A DNA stretch of 46,305 bases, from positions 1 to 46,305 of the forward strand of contig JAPLCP010000177.1 in the NCBI GenBank assembly GCA_026392155.1, given 5' to 3'. Shown here piece after piece: positions 22,646-31,297 of the stretch; the stretch's first letter is position 1; each line of letters starts with the position of its first letter. The notes under the pieces were generated by a model. That model saw only the letters and a list, made by a program, of their open reading frames with translations. It was not told where the DNA came from and did not search any database. This DNA is from Armatimonadota bacterium. GTDB lineage: Bacteria > Armatimonadota > Armatimonadia > Armatimonadales > Armatimonadaceae. Made by a program: the position numbers and the translations under genes.

Positions 22646-24037
22646 ATGATCCGACTAGAGACACTTGAGAGCAATACTTTGCGCCTAGAGGAGCGTGTTC
22701 ACGCCGCACTGAGCCAAGCCGAAGAAGCCACACTTCACACCGCCGTTTTAGGCTACCACCCCGCCGATATCGCGGAGGTGATGGAGCGCCTGGGCAATGA
22801 GGACGCGATTCGCCTCTTTCGCTGCCTAGACTCAGAGCGCGCCGCCGAAGTGCTCGATGAGCTCGATCAGCAAAAAGCGCGCTATCTACTCGACAACGAA
22901 GTGCCCGAGCGCATCGCTGCCCTACTGGACCTCTTGCCCATGGACGATGCCGCGGGTGTGCTGGCCGAGTCGGCGTCCCCGGAGCGGCAAGAAGTCTTAT
23001 TAAGCCAGTGGGCGGACCAAGAAGACGCTGCAGAAGTCCGTGAGCTGCTCTCCTATCCTAAGAGCAGCGCTGGGCGCTTGATGACCGAGAAGTTCATGCG
23101 CCTCACACCAGAGCTCACGGTCGAGGAGGCCTTTGCTGCCATCCGTAAAGCCGACCCAGAAGTCGAGACACTTAGTGATCTCTATGTCGTGGTGGATGAG
23201 CGCCTTATCGGCATTCTCTCGCTCCGGGATCTGGTTCGTGCCAAGAGCGAGCAGCAAATCGCGGAGATCATGACCCGCGATATTATCTCCGTCCAGATAG
23301 ACACGGATCAAGAAGAAGTCGCGCGCCTGATCGCACGCTATGACTTTCTGGCGATGCCCGTGCTCCATAGCAACGGCACGATTGCAGGGATCATCACGGT
23401 GGACGATATCGTCGATGTTCTCACCGAGGAGCAGACCGAGGATGCCCTCAAGCAAGGCGCTATCTCTGCCGAGCCCAGCGTGATAAATGCCCCTTACTTC
23501 TCCCTTCCCATCTGGCGCGTGGCTCGAAGCCGTGTGTCCTGGCTCGTCCTACTTTTTGTCGCGGAGACAGCCACAAGCTCTGTCCTTCAGCACTTCGAGG
23601 GAGAGCTACAGCGCGTGGTGGCTCTGAGCTTTTTCATTCCCCTGCTGATCGGAACGGGAGGCAACGCGGGCTCACAGACCGTCTCGACGATCATTCGTGC
23701 GATGGCACTGAAAGAGATTCGGGTACGCGATGCGGGACGTGTTCTTCTTCGTGAGGCATCCACAGGGCTCCTCCTCGGCGTGATCTTAAGCGTGATTGCG
23801 TTTTTACGTTCGATTGTCATGGGGCGAGGGATCTTGCTCTCAGCCGTCGTATCGTTGTCGCTCCTTGCGATCTGCATCTGGGCAACGACAATCGGCTCGC
23901 TGATTCCCTTGATCGCAAACAAGTTCAAGATAGACCCGGCTCTTGTCTCTGCCCCCCTGATTGCCACACTCGTGGATGCCACAGGGCTCATCCTCTACTT
24001 AAATATAGCCCATATGCTTCTTCCTCAGCTTCACTGA
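22646..24037 (+). CDS. mgtE: Magnesium transporter MgtE
   Basis: The 463 residues match the family length. A cytosolic N domain (about 20-130; HPADIAEVMERLG, LLDLLPMDDAAGVL) is followed by a CBS pair (about 135-265; GRLMTEKFMRL, IAEIMTRDIISVQIDTDQEEVARLIARYDFLAMPVL, GIITVDDIVDVL) and a five-helix channel domain (about 285-463; PLLIGTGGNAGSQTVSTIIRAMAL, the conserved GGNAG filter loop). MgtE is a Mg2+ channel gated by cytosolic Mg2+ through the N and CBS domains. The start at 22646 is chosen since residues before it are not family-like; only a weak GGGAAAG precedes it. Confidence 0.96.
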   Translation: MIRLETLESNTLRLEERVHAALSQAEEATLHTAVLGYHPADIAEVMERLGNEDAIRLFRCLDSERAAEVLDELDQQKARYLLDNEVPERIAALLDLLPMDDAAGVLAESASPERQEVLLSQWADQEDAAEVRELLSYPKSSAGRLMTEKFMRLTPELTVEEAFAAIRKADPEVETLSDLYVVVDERLIGILSLRDLVRAKSEQQIAEIMTRDIISVQIDTDQEEVARLIARYDFLAMPVLHSNGTIAGIITVDDIVDVLTEEQTEDALKQGAISAEPSVINAPYFSLPIWRVARSRVSWLVLLFVAETATSSVLQHFEGELQRVVALSFFIPLLIGTGGNAGSQTVSTIIRAMALKEIRVRDAGRVLLREASTGLLLGVILSVIAFLRSIVMGRGILLSAVVSLSLLAICIWATTIGSLIPLIANKFKIDPALVSAPLIATLVDATGLILYLNIAHMLLPQLH

Positions 24038-24039
24038 GT

Positions 24040-24045
24040 TAGAAT
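24040..24045 (+). promoter_or_regulatory. Candidate leaderless -10 for the alpha/beta hydrolase
   Basis: TAGAAT lies 6 nt before the ATG at 24052; the intervening AGGGGC is too close to the start to serve as a ribosome binding site. It overlaps the 3' end region of mgtE, only 14 bp from its stop. Confidence 0.45.
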
Positions 24046-24051
24046 AGGGGC

Positions 24052-25224
24052 ATGAGTCAACACTACCAAGACCTTGGGATCTATAGCGACCTGGTGGGAG
24101 CAGCGCAGCGCTCCCACCCGCTCTGGCCGGAGGCAAGGCCCGGCAAAGCAACACAGAGAAAAGTGCGCGAGGCGCTGGCGTTCGCGCCCGGCGACGAAGC
24201 CCCACAAGACGTAAGAATAGAGCAGCGCTGGGAGCGCGATGGTGTCTCCGGCGAGCTGCTCTCTTGGTCGGTGGGCTACGGGCCACGCACCCAGGCGTTC
24301 TATCTCCGCCCCGTGGGCAGCGATGGCAAGAAGCTCCCTGGTGTGCTTGCCCTGCACCATCATGGTGGCTTCAAGCTCTACGGCAAAGAACAAATCGCCG
24401 ATGGCCCCGAGCCGGTTCCGGAGCCCGTTGCACCGTCGCGAGGACAGTACTACGGAGGCCGCGCCTACGCCAACGAGCTGGCCCGGCGCGGCTTTGCCGT
24501 GCTCGTCCCCGATGTCTTTCTCTGGGGCAGCCGCAAGTTCCCACTGGAGACCATGACCGCACTCCACCAAGGGCGCGGCAAGAAGCTGGCCTCTGAGTCT
24601 GGGGCCAACCCCGCACAGCTCTACAATACGACAGCAGGCCTGCACGAGGAGCTGGTTGCCAAGTACGCCACGGTTCTAGGGATTAGCCTCGCGGGCGTGG
24701 TCAGCTACGAAGACCGAGTCGCGGCGAGCTACTTGGCATCGCGCCCCGATGTGCAGAGCAGGGCACTCGGCTGTGTCGGGCTCTCGGGCGGCGGCCTGCG
24801 GGCAGCGCTGCTTCAGGCAACTTGCTCTAAGATTCGGGCCTCGGTAGTGGTGGGGATGATGAGCACCTTCCCCAGCCTGCTGGATCATAATATTGTCAGC
24901 CACACCTGGCTCCTCTACCCACCTGCCTGGATGCCCCACGGCGACTACCCCGATCTCGCTGCCTGCCGGGCACCGTCGCCGCTCATGGTCCAGTACGACG
25001 AAGCCGATCCGCTCTTTACGCTGGAGGGAATGCGCACCGCCGATGCGAGAATTGCGCGGCACTACGCGTCGGTGGGGAAGCCTGAGAACTATGTCGGGCA
25101 GTTCTATCCTGGTGGACATAAATTTGATCTGCTCATGCAAGCTGCGGCGTTTGATTGGCTCGCGGCTCAGCTTAAAGCGGCCGGGTCTACACACAAAGGT
25201 GGGCGCTTGCCCGTCTCAGTGTAG
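24052..25224 (+). CDS. Alpha/beta hydrolase (dienelactone hydrolase/acetyl-esterase-like)
   Basis: The 390 residues have an alpha/beta-hydrolase core with ALHHHGGFKLYGKEQ (oxyanion region, about 100-113), nucleophile Ser245 in CVGLSGGGLR, a catalytic Asp (316 or 319, in QYDEADPLF) and His356 in YPGGHKFD. No signal peptide is present, so it acts in the cytoplasm. The size and a helical N-terminal extension resemble the acetylxylan-esterase/abhydrolase_7 group, which acts on small esters; the substrate cannot be read. Its 3' end overlaps the convergent PhyH gene by 58 bp. Confidence 0.87.
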   Translation: MSQHYQDLGIYSDLVGAAQRSHPLWPEARPGKATQRKVREALAFAPGDEAPQDVRIEQRWERDGVSGELLSWSVGYGPRTQAFYLRPVGSDGKKLPGVLALHHHGGFKLYGKEQIADGPEPVPEPVAPSRGQYYGGRAYANELARRGFAVLVPDVFLWGSRKFPLETMTALHQGRGKKLASESGANPAQLYNTTAGLHEELVAKYATVLGISLAGVVSYEDRVAASYLASRPDVQSRALGCVGLSGGGLRAALLQATCSKIRASVVVGMMSTFPSLLDHNIVSHTWLLYPPAWMPHGDYPDLAACRAPSPLMVQYDEADPLFTLEGMRTADARIARHYASVGKPENYVGQFYPGGHKFDLLMQAAAFDWLAAQLKAAGSTHKGGRLPVSV

Positions 25225-25853
25225 CGGGCGTTGGTAGCGCAGAACTGTGCGGCGTAGGCGTAGCGGTTTTTATCGGTCGTGTTGGTCAGCGAGCGGTGGA
25301 GCGTGTCGCGGGTAAAAATACACGTATCGCCGGGTTGAAGCGTGGGCAAGAGCAGCCCATTCTCAGGCTCGACCAGCGCCTCACGGTGGCCCTTGGCGGT
25401 GGTCTCGTTGCGCTTGGATGCCTGCGTCCCGAGCTTGTGCGAACCCGGCGCAACCCACAGATTGGCCATCTCTGGCGTGATCTCCGAGAGCGCTACGAAG
25501 ATATTGAGCGCCCCACCATAGATATGCGAGTACATATTGTCCTGGTGCCAGGGCAGGCCATTTCCCCCGTGCGCCGGGACAATGGCGAGCATGCCGTAGT
25601 AGATCAGCGGTGGTGTTCCTAGGAGCTGCCCTGCCGTAGTGACAACACTCGGGTGGCGCAGGATCGCATGAAGCTCAGGCTCATATATCGGGTTCTCACG
25701 GTCAAATATTTTAGGTGTCCAGCCGCCACCGTCGGTGGTTTTCGTCGTCTCGCCGATTGCCCGAACGGACTCGACGACGCTCTGTGGCACTAGGTTTCTC
25801 TTGAGCAAGTAGCCCTCACAGAAGTACTGCTCGATCTCGTCTTCGGTTAGCAT
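25167..25853 (-). CDS. Phytanoyl-CoA dioxygenase (PhyH) family protein
   Basis: The 228 residues form a double-stranded beta-helix Fe(II)/2-oxoglutarate oxygenase. The metal triad is His103 and Asp105 (PWHQDN) with distal His186 (TRDTLHRSLTNTT); Arg197 probably binds 2-oxoglutarate. The N-terminal EIEQYFCEGYLLKRNLVPQS is typical of PhyH proteins. Many bacterial members hydroxylate small natural products rather than phytanoyl-CoA. It lies 33 bp after the AraC regulator gene on the same strand, and that regulator has a cupin-like sensor, so a shared carbon-compound response is likely. Its 3' end overlaps the alpha/beta hydrolase gene by 58 bp. Confidence 0.9.
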   Translation of the reverse strand: MLTEDEIEQYFCEGYLLKRNLVPQSVVESVRAIGETTKTTDGGGWTPKIFDRENPIYEPELHAILRHPSVVTTAGQLLGTPPLIYYGMLAIVPAHGGNGLPWHQDNMYSHIYGGALNIFVALSEITPEMANLWVAPGSHKLGTQASKRNETTAKGHREALVEPENGLLLPTLQPGDTCIFTRDTLHRSLTNTTDKNRYAYAAQFCATNARYTETGKRPPLCVDPAALS

Positions 25854-25886
25854 GTCTGCATTATTCCTGATTTTTTGATGACTAAG

Positions 25887-26735
25887 CTATTTTCGCCAGT
25901 GGCTGGGAGGAACGCCTAAGACACGCTTGAAGGCGGTTGAGAAGGCAAACGGGTTGGCATAGCCGACCGCGCGGGCGATCTGCTCAATACTGGCCTCTGT
26001 GGAGAGCAGGAGCGCTCCTGCATGGCGCATCCGCAGGAGCGTCACTTGCTCCAAAGGGCTATTTCCGGTCTCCTGCTGACAGACCACACGGAGCTGCCCC
26101 TCAGAGAGGCAAGCAATGGCGGCCAGCTCAGGGGCAGTCCAAGGGTGCGCAAGGTCTCTCTCAATAGCATCCCAGAGACGGCGCAGGCGCTCGGGACGAG
26201 CACCACCACGGAGCAGGCGCCGGGCTTGGAGCAGGGTCAGCTCCGCCCAGACCGTTAGGTGCGCTGCCTCCGCCGCGGCCCGCGACTCACGCCAGAGCCC
26301 TAAGATCGCATCGCGCAGGGGCTCAGGGTCGGCATTAATGAGACTCGCGTGCTCCGGCCAGGGAAGCTCCGCATCTGGGGTAAAGATCACCCAAGCAAAC
26401 TCCCAAGGCGCATCGGGATAGCGTGGACGAAACGCATGCGGAACGCCCGGTGGGGAGAGATAGGCGGTTCCAGAGGCAACAGGAAGCCACTCCTCGTTCA
26501 CCCAGGCAAGTCCCTCGCCACCGTAGCTGACCAAGACTTGTCCTTGTTGCCAGCGGGTGCGCACCATCTCGTAGGGCGCAAATGCCTCCGAGAGCCCCGC
26601 GACACGCAGGCCGCGCGAGACCATAGCGGGGCCTGCGGGGCGGTGGGTAATGCGCTCTCGCGTCCGCTCCCCAATGATCCCCGTATCAGTCAGCTCAGCG
26701 GCGGTTTGGCGAAGGTCTTCCTGCGTTTCACTCAT
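25887..26735 (-). CDS. AraC-family transcriptional regulator
   Basis: The 282 residues comprise an N-terminal cupin-like ligand domain (about 30-150; WQQGQVLVSYGGEGLAWVNEEW, AYLSPPGVPHAFRPRYPD, WVIFTP) and a C-terminal double helix-turn-helix (about 185-280; LAAIACLSEGQLRVVCQQETGNSPLEQV, RMRHAGALLLSTEASIEQIARAVGYANPFAFSTAFKRVLGVPPSHWRK). It is first in an operon with the PhyH gene and divergent from the DUF1549 gene, either of which it may control. The ATG at 26735 is preferred over 26750 because a possible -10 (TACCCT) lies 6 nt ahead. Confidence 0.93.
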   Translation of the reverse strand: MSETQEDLRQTAAELTDTGIIGERTRERITHRPAGPAMVSRGLRVAGLSEAFAPYEMVRTRWQQGQVLVSYGGEGLAWVNEEWLPVASGTAYLSPPGVPHAFRPRYPDAPWEFAWVIFTPDAELPWPEHASLINADPEPLRDAILGLWRESRAAAEAAHLTVWAELTLLQARRLLRGGARPERLRRLWDAIERDLAHPWTAPELAAIACLSEGQLRVVCQQETGNSPLEQVTLLRMRHAGALLLSTEASIEQIARAVGYANPFAFSTAFKRVLGVPPSHWRK

Positions 26736-26741
26736 GGCGAT

Positions 26742-26747
26742 AGGGTA
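26742..26747 (-). promoter_or_regulatory. Candidate leaderless -10 for the AraC gene
   Basis: TACCCT on the minus strand lies 6 nt before the ATG at 26735. It is the weakest hexamer of the set and shares the 57-bp divergent region with the DUF1549 gene. Confidence 0.3.
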
Positions 26748-26792
26748 CACTTCCGTTGTACCATACGTTGATTGACAAAGGCTAAGGAACCC

Positions 26793-29702
26793 ATGCGGAA
26801 AGAATTATTGGGAGTGATTGGTGTGCTCGGGCTGGCGGCAATGGCGATGGGCCAGCAACAGAAGACACCAGAAACGTTAACGGCAGAACAGACGGCGTTC
26901 TTCGAGTCGAAGATCCGGCCTCTCGTGCTGGCGAAGTGCGAAGGGTGCCATGGAGAAGCAGGCGCATCTGCGGGGCTACGTCTCGACAAGACAATTCCCG
27001 CCGACAAGCTCGCTCTGGTGATGCAGCGTGTCAATGGCCTTGGCGGCAAGCCGCGCATGCCTCTCAACAACGCGCCCCTCTCGCCCGCCGAAGTGGCGGC
27101 TCTGACGGAGTGGACAAAAGCAGGTGGTCTCTGGCCCGCAAGCCCCGCAGCTCCCAATGGGGTAGGAAGCCCTCTCTTTGAGATGGGAAAGACCCACTGG
27201 GCCTTTCAACCCGTCAAGAATGCTACGCCCCCCAAAGTCAAGAACGCCGCCTGGGTGCGCAATCCCATTGATGCGTTTGTGCTTGCAAATCTAGAAAAGA
27301 AAAACCTCAAGCCCAGCCCCACGGCAAGCCGCCGTGAGCTGATTCGGCGACTGAGCTACGACTTGACGGGCCTGCCGCCCACCCCCGAGGACGTGACCGC
27401 CTTTGAGGCCGATAAAGCGCCTGATGCCTACGAAAAACTGGTCGATCGCCTCCTCGCCTCGCCGCACTATGGCGAAAAGGCGGGACGGCAGTGGCTCGAT
27501 CTGATGCGCTATGCCGAGACCAACTCCTACGAGCGTGATAACCCCAAGCCACAGCCGTGGCGCTACCGCGACTACGTGATCCGTAGCTTCAACGCCGACA
27601 AACCCTACGATAGATTTGTCAAAGAGCAGCTCGCCGGTGATGAAATGCCCGACGGCGGCAACGATGGCTTGCTTGCCACGGGCTTCTATCGCCTCGGAAT
27701 CTGGGATGATGAGCCCACGGATCGTGAGCAGGCCCGCTACGATGGCCTCGATGACATTGTCACTACGGTTGGACAGACCTTTATGGGCCTGACCTTTGAC
27801 TGCGCCCGCTGCCATAATCATAAAATAGACCCCATTCTCCAGAAAGACTACTATAAGCTCGTCAGCTTCTTCAATGGGATCAATCACTTCCGCAACGGTG
27901 GCCCCACCGATGAGAAGCCCATCTTTGAGAACGAATTGCAGCGTGCGGACTACCTGAAGCGGCTCGAAGAGAAAAAACAAAAACTCGATGCCCTCCAGCT
28001 CAAGCTCAAAGAGCTCGAAAACGCCGCCCCGAGCGCCGACCCCAGCGCCGCAAGCGACCTCGACGACCTGACCTACAAGTACTACCGCGACACGTTCGAG
28101 AAGCTCCCCAACTTCGACACGCTAAAAGCCGAGCGCAGTGGCCCCGTGCCCAGCAAGCGCTTTGATATCACGCTCCGAGACCGAGACAGCGCCATCGGCT
28201 TTGTCTTTGAAGGCACGTTGGTCGTTCCGAAAGCCGGGCGCTATACGTTCTTCTTAGACTCCGATGATGGCTCGCGCTTGGTAGTGAACGGCACCGAGCT
28301 CATCAAGCACGATGGCATCCATGGCCAGGGCCAAGAGCAGAGCAAGGCCGTTCAGCTAGAGGCGGGACGTGTCCCGATCCGGCTGGAGTACTTCCAGAAT
28401 AACTTTGGGATCGGCCTGGCTGTCTCTTGGGCAGGGCCTGGACAGGGCCCGAGAGCCCCACGTCGCCTGCTCTCCACCAATGCCAGCAACGGCCCCGAAG
28501 GCCAGGCGAGTGTGGCGGTCGCCAATCCTGAGTACGCCCGCGCTAAGAAGCAGCTCGAAGATCTTAAGAACCAGCCAGTCGAGGTGAACCGTGCGCTGTG
28601 TGTCACGGAGATGGACAAGCCACTGGAGACGTTTGTGCTTCTGCGAGGCTCCGCCGCGGCCCCCGCTGATAAAGTAGAACCAGGCTGGCCAGAGATTCTC
28701 GGCGGCGGCAGTGCCAAGCTGCCCGTTGAGCGCATCCCCGTGCCCCCCTCCACGGGCGAGCCCGTCCGAGGTGGGCGGGCCTCCATTCCCGCCGCGCAGC
28801 TCAGCGAGAGTAGCTCAGGCCGCCGCCTGACCCTCGCCAACTGGATCGCGAGCCCGGACAATAAGCTCACGGGCCGCGTGATGGCCAATCGTATCTGGCA
28901 AGGGCACTTTGGGCGCGGGATCGTCCGCTCGTCCAGTAACTTTGGTCTTGGCGGCGATGCGCCCACACACCCAGAGCTTCTTGACTACCTGGCAACCAAG
29001 TTCACCCATGAGCTAGGCTGGTCGGTCAAGAGCCTCCACAAGCTGATTCTAATGAGCAATACCTACAAACAAAGCTCACGGAACAGTGCGGTAGCCCTCA
29101 AGGCAGACCCACAGAACAATCTTTTCTGGCGGATGGACATGCGGCGCTTAACGGCAGAAGAGCTCCGCGACTCGGTGCTAACGGTCTGTGGAAACCTCAA
29201 CCCCAAGCTCTACGGGCCGTCGGTCTATCCCGATATTCCCAGAGAAGTACTCCAGGGCCAGTCCGTGCCGGGTAAAGACTGGTACCCGGATCGCATGACG
29301 CCTGAGGACAAGGCCCGGCGCAGTGTCTATATCTTTGTGAAGCGCTCGCTGATCTTCCCGCTGATGGATGGCTTCGATGCCGCAGAGACCGACCGCACCA
29401 CCCCGACACGTTTCTCCAGCACCCAGCCGACTCAGGCGCTCACCACGCTCAACGGCAAGTTCTTCCACGACCAAGCCAAGATTCTAGCGGCTCGTCTCGA
29501 TAAAGAGAGTGGTGGAACGGTTGAGAAGTTTGTCGCTCGTGGCCTGACTCTCGCCACGCAGCGCACACCGACTCCTGCCGAGATCACCCGTGGCCTCAAG
29601 CTGATCAAGACACTAGAGAGCCAAAAGATGTCACTTGAGCAAGCAAAAGCGACCTTCTGCCTGCTCACGCTCAATCTCAATGAGTTTATGTATCTAGACT
29701 AG
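26793..29702 (+). CDS. DUF1549/DUF1553 cytochrome-type protein with PA14 domain
   Basis: The 969-residue exported protein has a signal peptide (MRKELLGVIGVLGLAAMAMG), a PSCyt1 c-type heme motif CEGCH (residues 49-53), DUF1549 (about 155-370; NPIDAFVLANLEKK, RRELIRRLSYDLTGLPPTPED, plus a second CARCH motif), a PA14 carbohydrate-binding-type domain (about 460-560; GFVFEGTLVVPKAGRYTFFL, DDGSRLVVNG) and DUF1553 (about 670-950; RRLTLANWIASPDNKLTGRVMANRIWQGHFG). Such proteins, with a DUF1501 partner, are abundant in Planctomycetes and implicated in polysaccharide breakdown. AAGGA lies 4 nt before the ATG. The DUF1501 gene follows after a foldback element. Confidence 0.93.
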   Translation: MRKELLGVIGVLGLAAMAMGQQQKTPETLTAEQTAFFESKIRPLVLAKCEGCHGEAGASAGLRLDKTIPADKLALVMQRVNGLGGKPRMPLNNAPLSPAEVAALTEWTKAGGLWPASPAAPNGVGSPLFEMGKTHWAFQPVKNATPPKVKNAAWVRNPIDAFVLANLEKKNLKPSPTASRRELIRRLSYDLTGLPPTPEDVTAFEADKAPDAYEKLVDRLLASPHYGEKAGRQWLDLMRYAETNSYERDNPKPQPWRYRDYVIRSFNADKPYDRFVKEQLAGDEMPDGGNDGLLATGFYRLGIWDDEPTDREQARYDGLDDIVTTVGQTFMGLTFDCARCHNHKIDPILQKDYYKLVSFFNGINHFRNGGPTDEKPIFENELQRADYLKRLEEKKQKLDALQLKLKELENAAPSADPSAASDLDDLTYKYYRDTFEKLPNFDTLKAERSGPVPSKRFDITLRDRDSAIGFVFEGTLVVPKAGRYTFFLDSDDGSRLVVNGTELIKHDGIHGQGQEQSKAVQLEAGRVPIRLEYFQNNFGIGLAVSWAGPGQGPRAPRRLLSTNASNGPEGQASVAVANPEYARAKKQLEDLKNQPVEVNRALCVTEMDKPLETFVLLRGSAAAPADKVEPGWPEILGGGSAKLPVERIPVPPSTGEPVRGGRASIPAAQLSESSSGRRLTLANWIASPDNKLTGRVMANRIWQGHFGRGIVRSSSNFGLGGDAPTHPELLDYLATKFTHELGWSVKSLHKLILMSNTYKQSSRNSAVALKADPQNNLFWRMDMRRLTAEELRDSVLTVCGNLNPKLYGPSVYPDIPREVLQGQSVPGKDWYPDRMTPEDKARRSVYIFVKRSLIFPLMDGFDAAETDRTTPTRFSSTQPTQALTTLNGKFFHDQAKILAARLDKESGGTVEKFVARGLTLATQRTPTPAEITRGLKLIKTLESQKMSLEQAKATFCLLTLNLNEFMYLD

Positions 29703-29704
29703 AG

Positions 29705-29832
29705 CCCTCCTCCCCCCGGCCCCCTCCTCCCGAAAACCACGGGAGGAGGGGGAGAGGAGAGGGTTCTATAAACTCCCCCTCGCTCAACCCTGCCTCCGCA
29801 GGGTTGGGAGGAGGGGGCCGGGGGGAAGAGGG
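29705..29832. repeat. CCCTCCTCCC-family element C with 27-bp inverted ends
   Basis: The first 27 bp (29705-29731) and the last 27 bp (29806-29832) are inverted copies with one mismatch. A second internal CCTCCTCCC/GGGAGGAGG hairpin lies near 29723-29751, and CAACCCTGC/GCAGGGTTG makes another. It fills the DUF1549-DUF1501 gap. Its right end supplies the GAGGG just before the DUF1501 ATG. Confidence 0.75.
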
Positions 29833-29836
29833 TACT

Positions 29837-31297
29837 ATGGAAAACTTTTGCAAGCGAACACGACGTGAGTTTCTTTGGGAAGCGGGAGCCAAGTTTACGG
29901 GTCTGGCCCTGACCGGCCTGCTGGCCAAAGATGGCTTCGCCTTCAATTCCCCCGCAAGCGGGGGTCAGGGGGCACAAAAAGCGCTGGGCAATCCCCTCGC
30001 GCCTAAACCGCCGATGTTTCCGGGTAAGGCCAAGTCGGTGATCTTTCTGTTCATGTACGGCGGCCCCAGCCATATTGACACGTTTGACTATAAACCCACC
30101 CTGTACGGGCGGGATAACCAGACCATTGAAGTAAAGACGTTCGGGCGGGGTGGCAAGCGCAACCAGGGCCGCCTGATCGAGCCCAAGTGGAAGTTCAAGC
30201 AGTACGGGCAAAGCGGCAAGTGGATCTCCGATCTCTTCCCTAATGTCGGCAACTGCGTGGACGACATGGCGTTTATCCACTCCATGACGGCGGACTCCCC
30301 GATCCATGGCTCCGCAATGCTCCAGATGAACTCGGGCAAGATTCTCTCCGGTGCGCCGTGTCTGGGCTCGTGGGTGAACTACGGCCTCGGGTCCGTCAAT
30401 GAGAACCTGCCCGGCTTTGTGGTGATGCTGGATCAGTCTGGTGGCCCGATCTCAGGCGCAAAGAACTGGAGCAGTGGCTACATGCCCGCCAGCTACCAGG
30501 GAACCGTGCTGCGTCCCGCCGGAACGCCCATTCTGGATCTAGCACGTCCCGAGGAGCTCTCCAAAGATGCCCAGCGCCAGCTTTTAGACTCACTCCAAGA
30601 ATACAACCACGAGCACCTTGGCCCTCGCGCCGACAACTCCAACCTGGCGGCCCGAATCGCGAGCTACGAGCTTGCCTACAAGATGCAGTCCAACGCCCCC
30701 GAGGCCGTCGACGTCGACAGTGAGCCCGAGCACATCAAGAAGCTCTACGGCCTCGACGATCCCAAGACGGCAGACTTTGCCCACAAGATGATCCTGACGC
30801 GGCGCTTGGTCGAGAAAGGCGTGCGCTTTATTCAAGTGTACTCAGGCGGTAGCCACAACGATGCCAACTGGGATGCCCACGGCGATCTGATGTTCAACCA
30901 CACGCTCCACGCAGGCCGCACCGACAAGCCCATCGCGGCGCTGATGCAGGACCTCAAGCAGCGCGGGCTTCTGGACTCGACCCTTATCATCTGGGGCGGT
31001 GAGTTTGGCCGTCAGCCGGTCGCGGAGTACGCGGCAGGCACTGGGCGCGACCACAATGCCTACGGCTTCACGATGTGGATGGCGGGCGGCGGGGTGAAAG
31101 GCGGCGTGAGTGTCGGCTCCACGGATGAGCTAGGCAGCCGCGCCGTGGACAGCCCATTTCATGTCAAGAGCCTGCATGCCACCGCGCTCCAGCTCATGGG
31201 CCTCGATCCCAACAAGCTCAGCTACTTCTACGGCGGGCTGGATCAGAAACTCGTCGGTGTGGAGCACACAGACCCCATCAAGGAGATTATCGCTTAA
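29837..31297 (+). CDS. DUF1501 protein with Tat signal
   Basis: The 486 residues carry a twin-arginine signal (KRTRREFLWEAGAKFTGLALTGLLA, Arg9-Arg10), so it is exported folded. The rest is a DUF1501 alkaline-phosphatase-like (sulfatase-type) domain: KSVIFLFMYGGPSHIDTFDYKP, FGRGGKRNQGRLIEP, RRLVEKGVRFIQVYSGG, LIIWGGEFGRQPVAE, GRDHNAYGFTMWMAGGGVKGG. This is the usual partner of DUF1549/DUF1553 proteins. The ATG at 29837 is chosen because the Tat motif follows; upstream codons belong to the repeat. Its 3' end overlaps the convergent TSUP gene by 11 bp. Confidence 0.94.
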   Translation: MENFCKRTRREFLWEAGAKFTGLALTGLLAKDGFAFNSPASGGQGAQKALGNPLAPKPPMFPGKAKSVIFLFMYGGPSHIDTFDYKPTLYGRDNQTIEVKTFGRGGKRNQGRLIEPKWKFKQYGQSGKWISDLFPNVGNCVDDMAFIHSMTADSPIHGSAMLQMNSGKILSGAPCLGSWVNYGLGSVNENLPGFVVMLDQSGGPISGAKNWSSGYMPASYQGTVLRPAGTPILDLARPEELSKDAQRQLLDSLQEYNHEHLGPRADNSNLAARIASYELAYKMQSNAPEAVDVDSEPEHIKKLYGLDDPKTADFAHKMILTRRLVEKGVRFIQVYSGGSHNDANWDAHGDLMFNHTLHAGRTDKPIAALMQDLKQRGLLDSTLIIWGGEFGRQPVAEYAAGTGRDHNAYGFTMWMAGGGVKGGVSVGSTDELGSRAVDSPFHVKSLHATALQLMGLDPNKLSYFYGGLDQKLVGVEHTDPIKEIIA

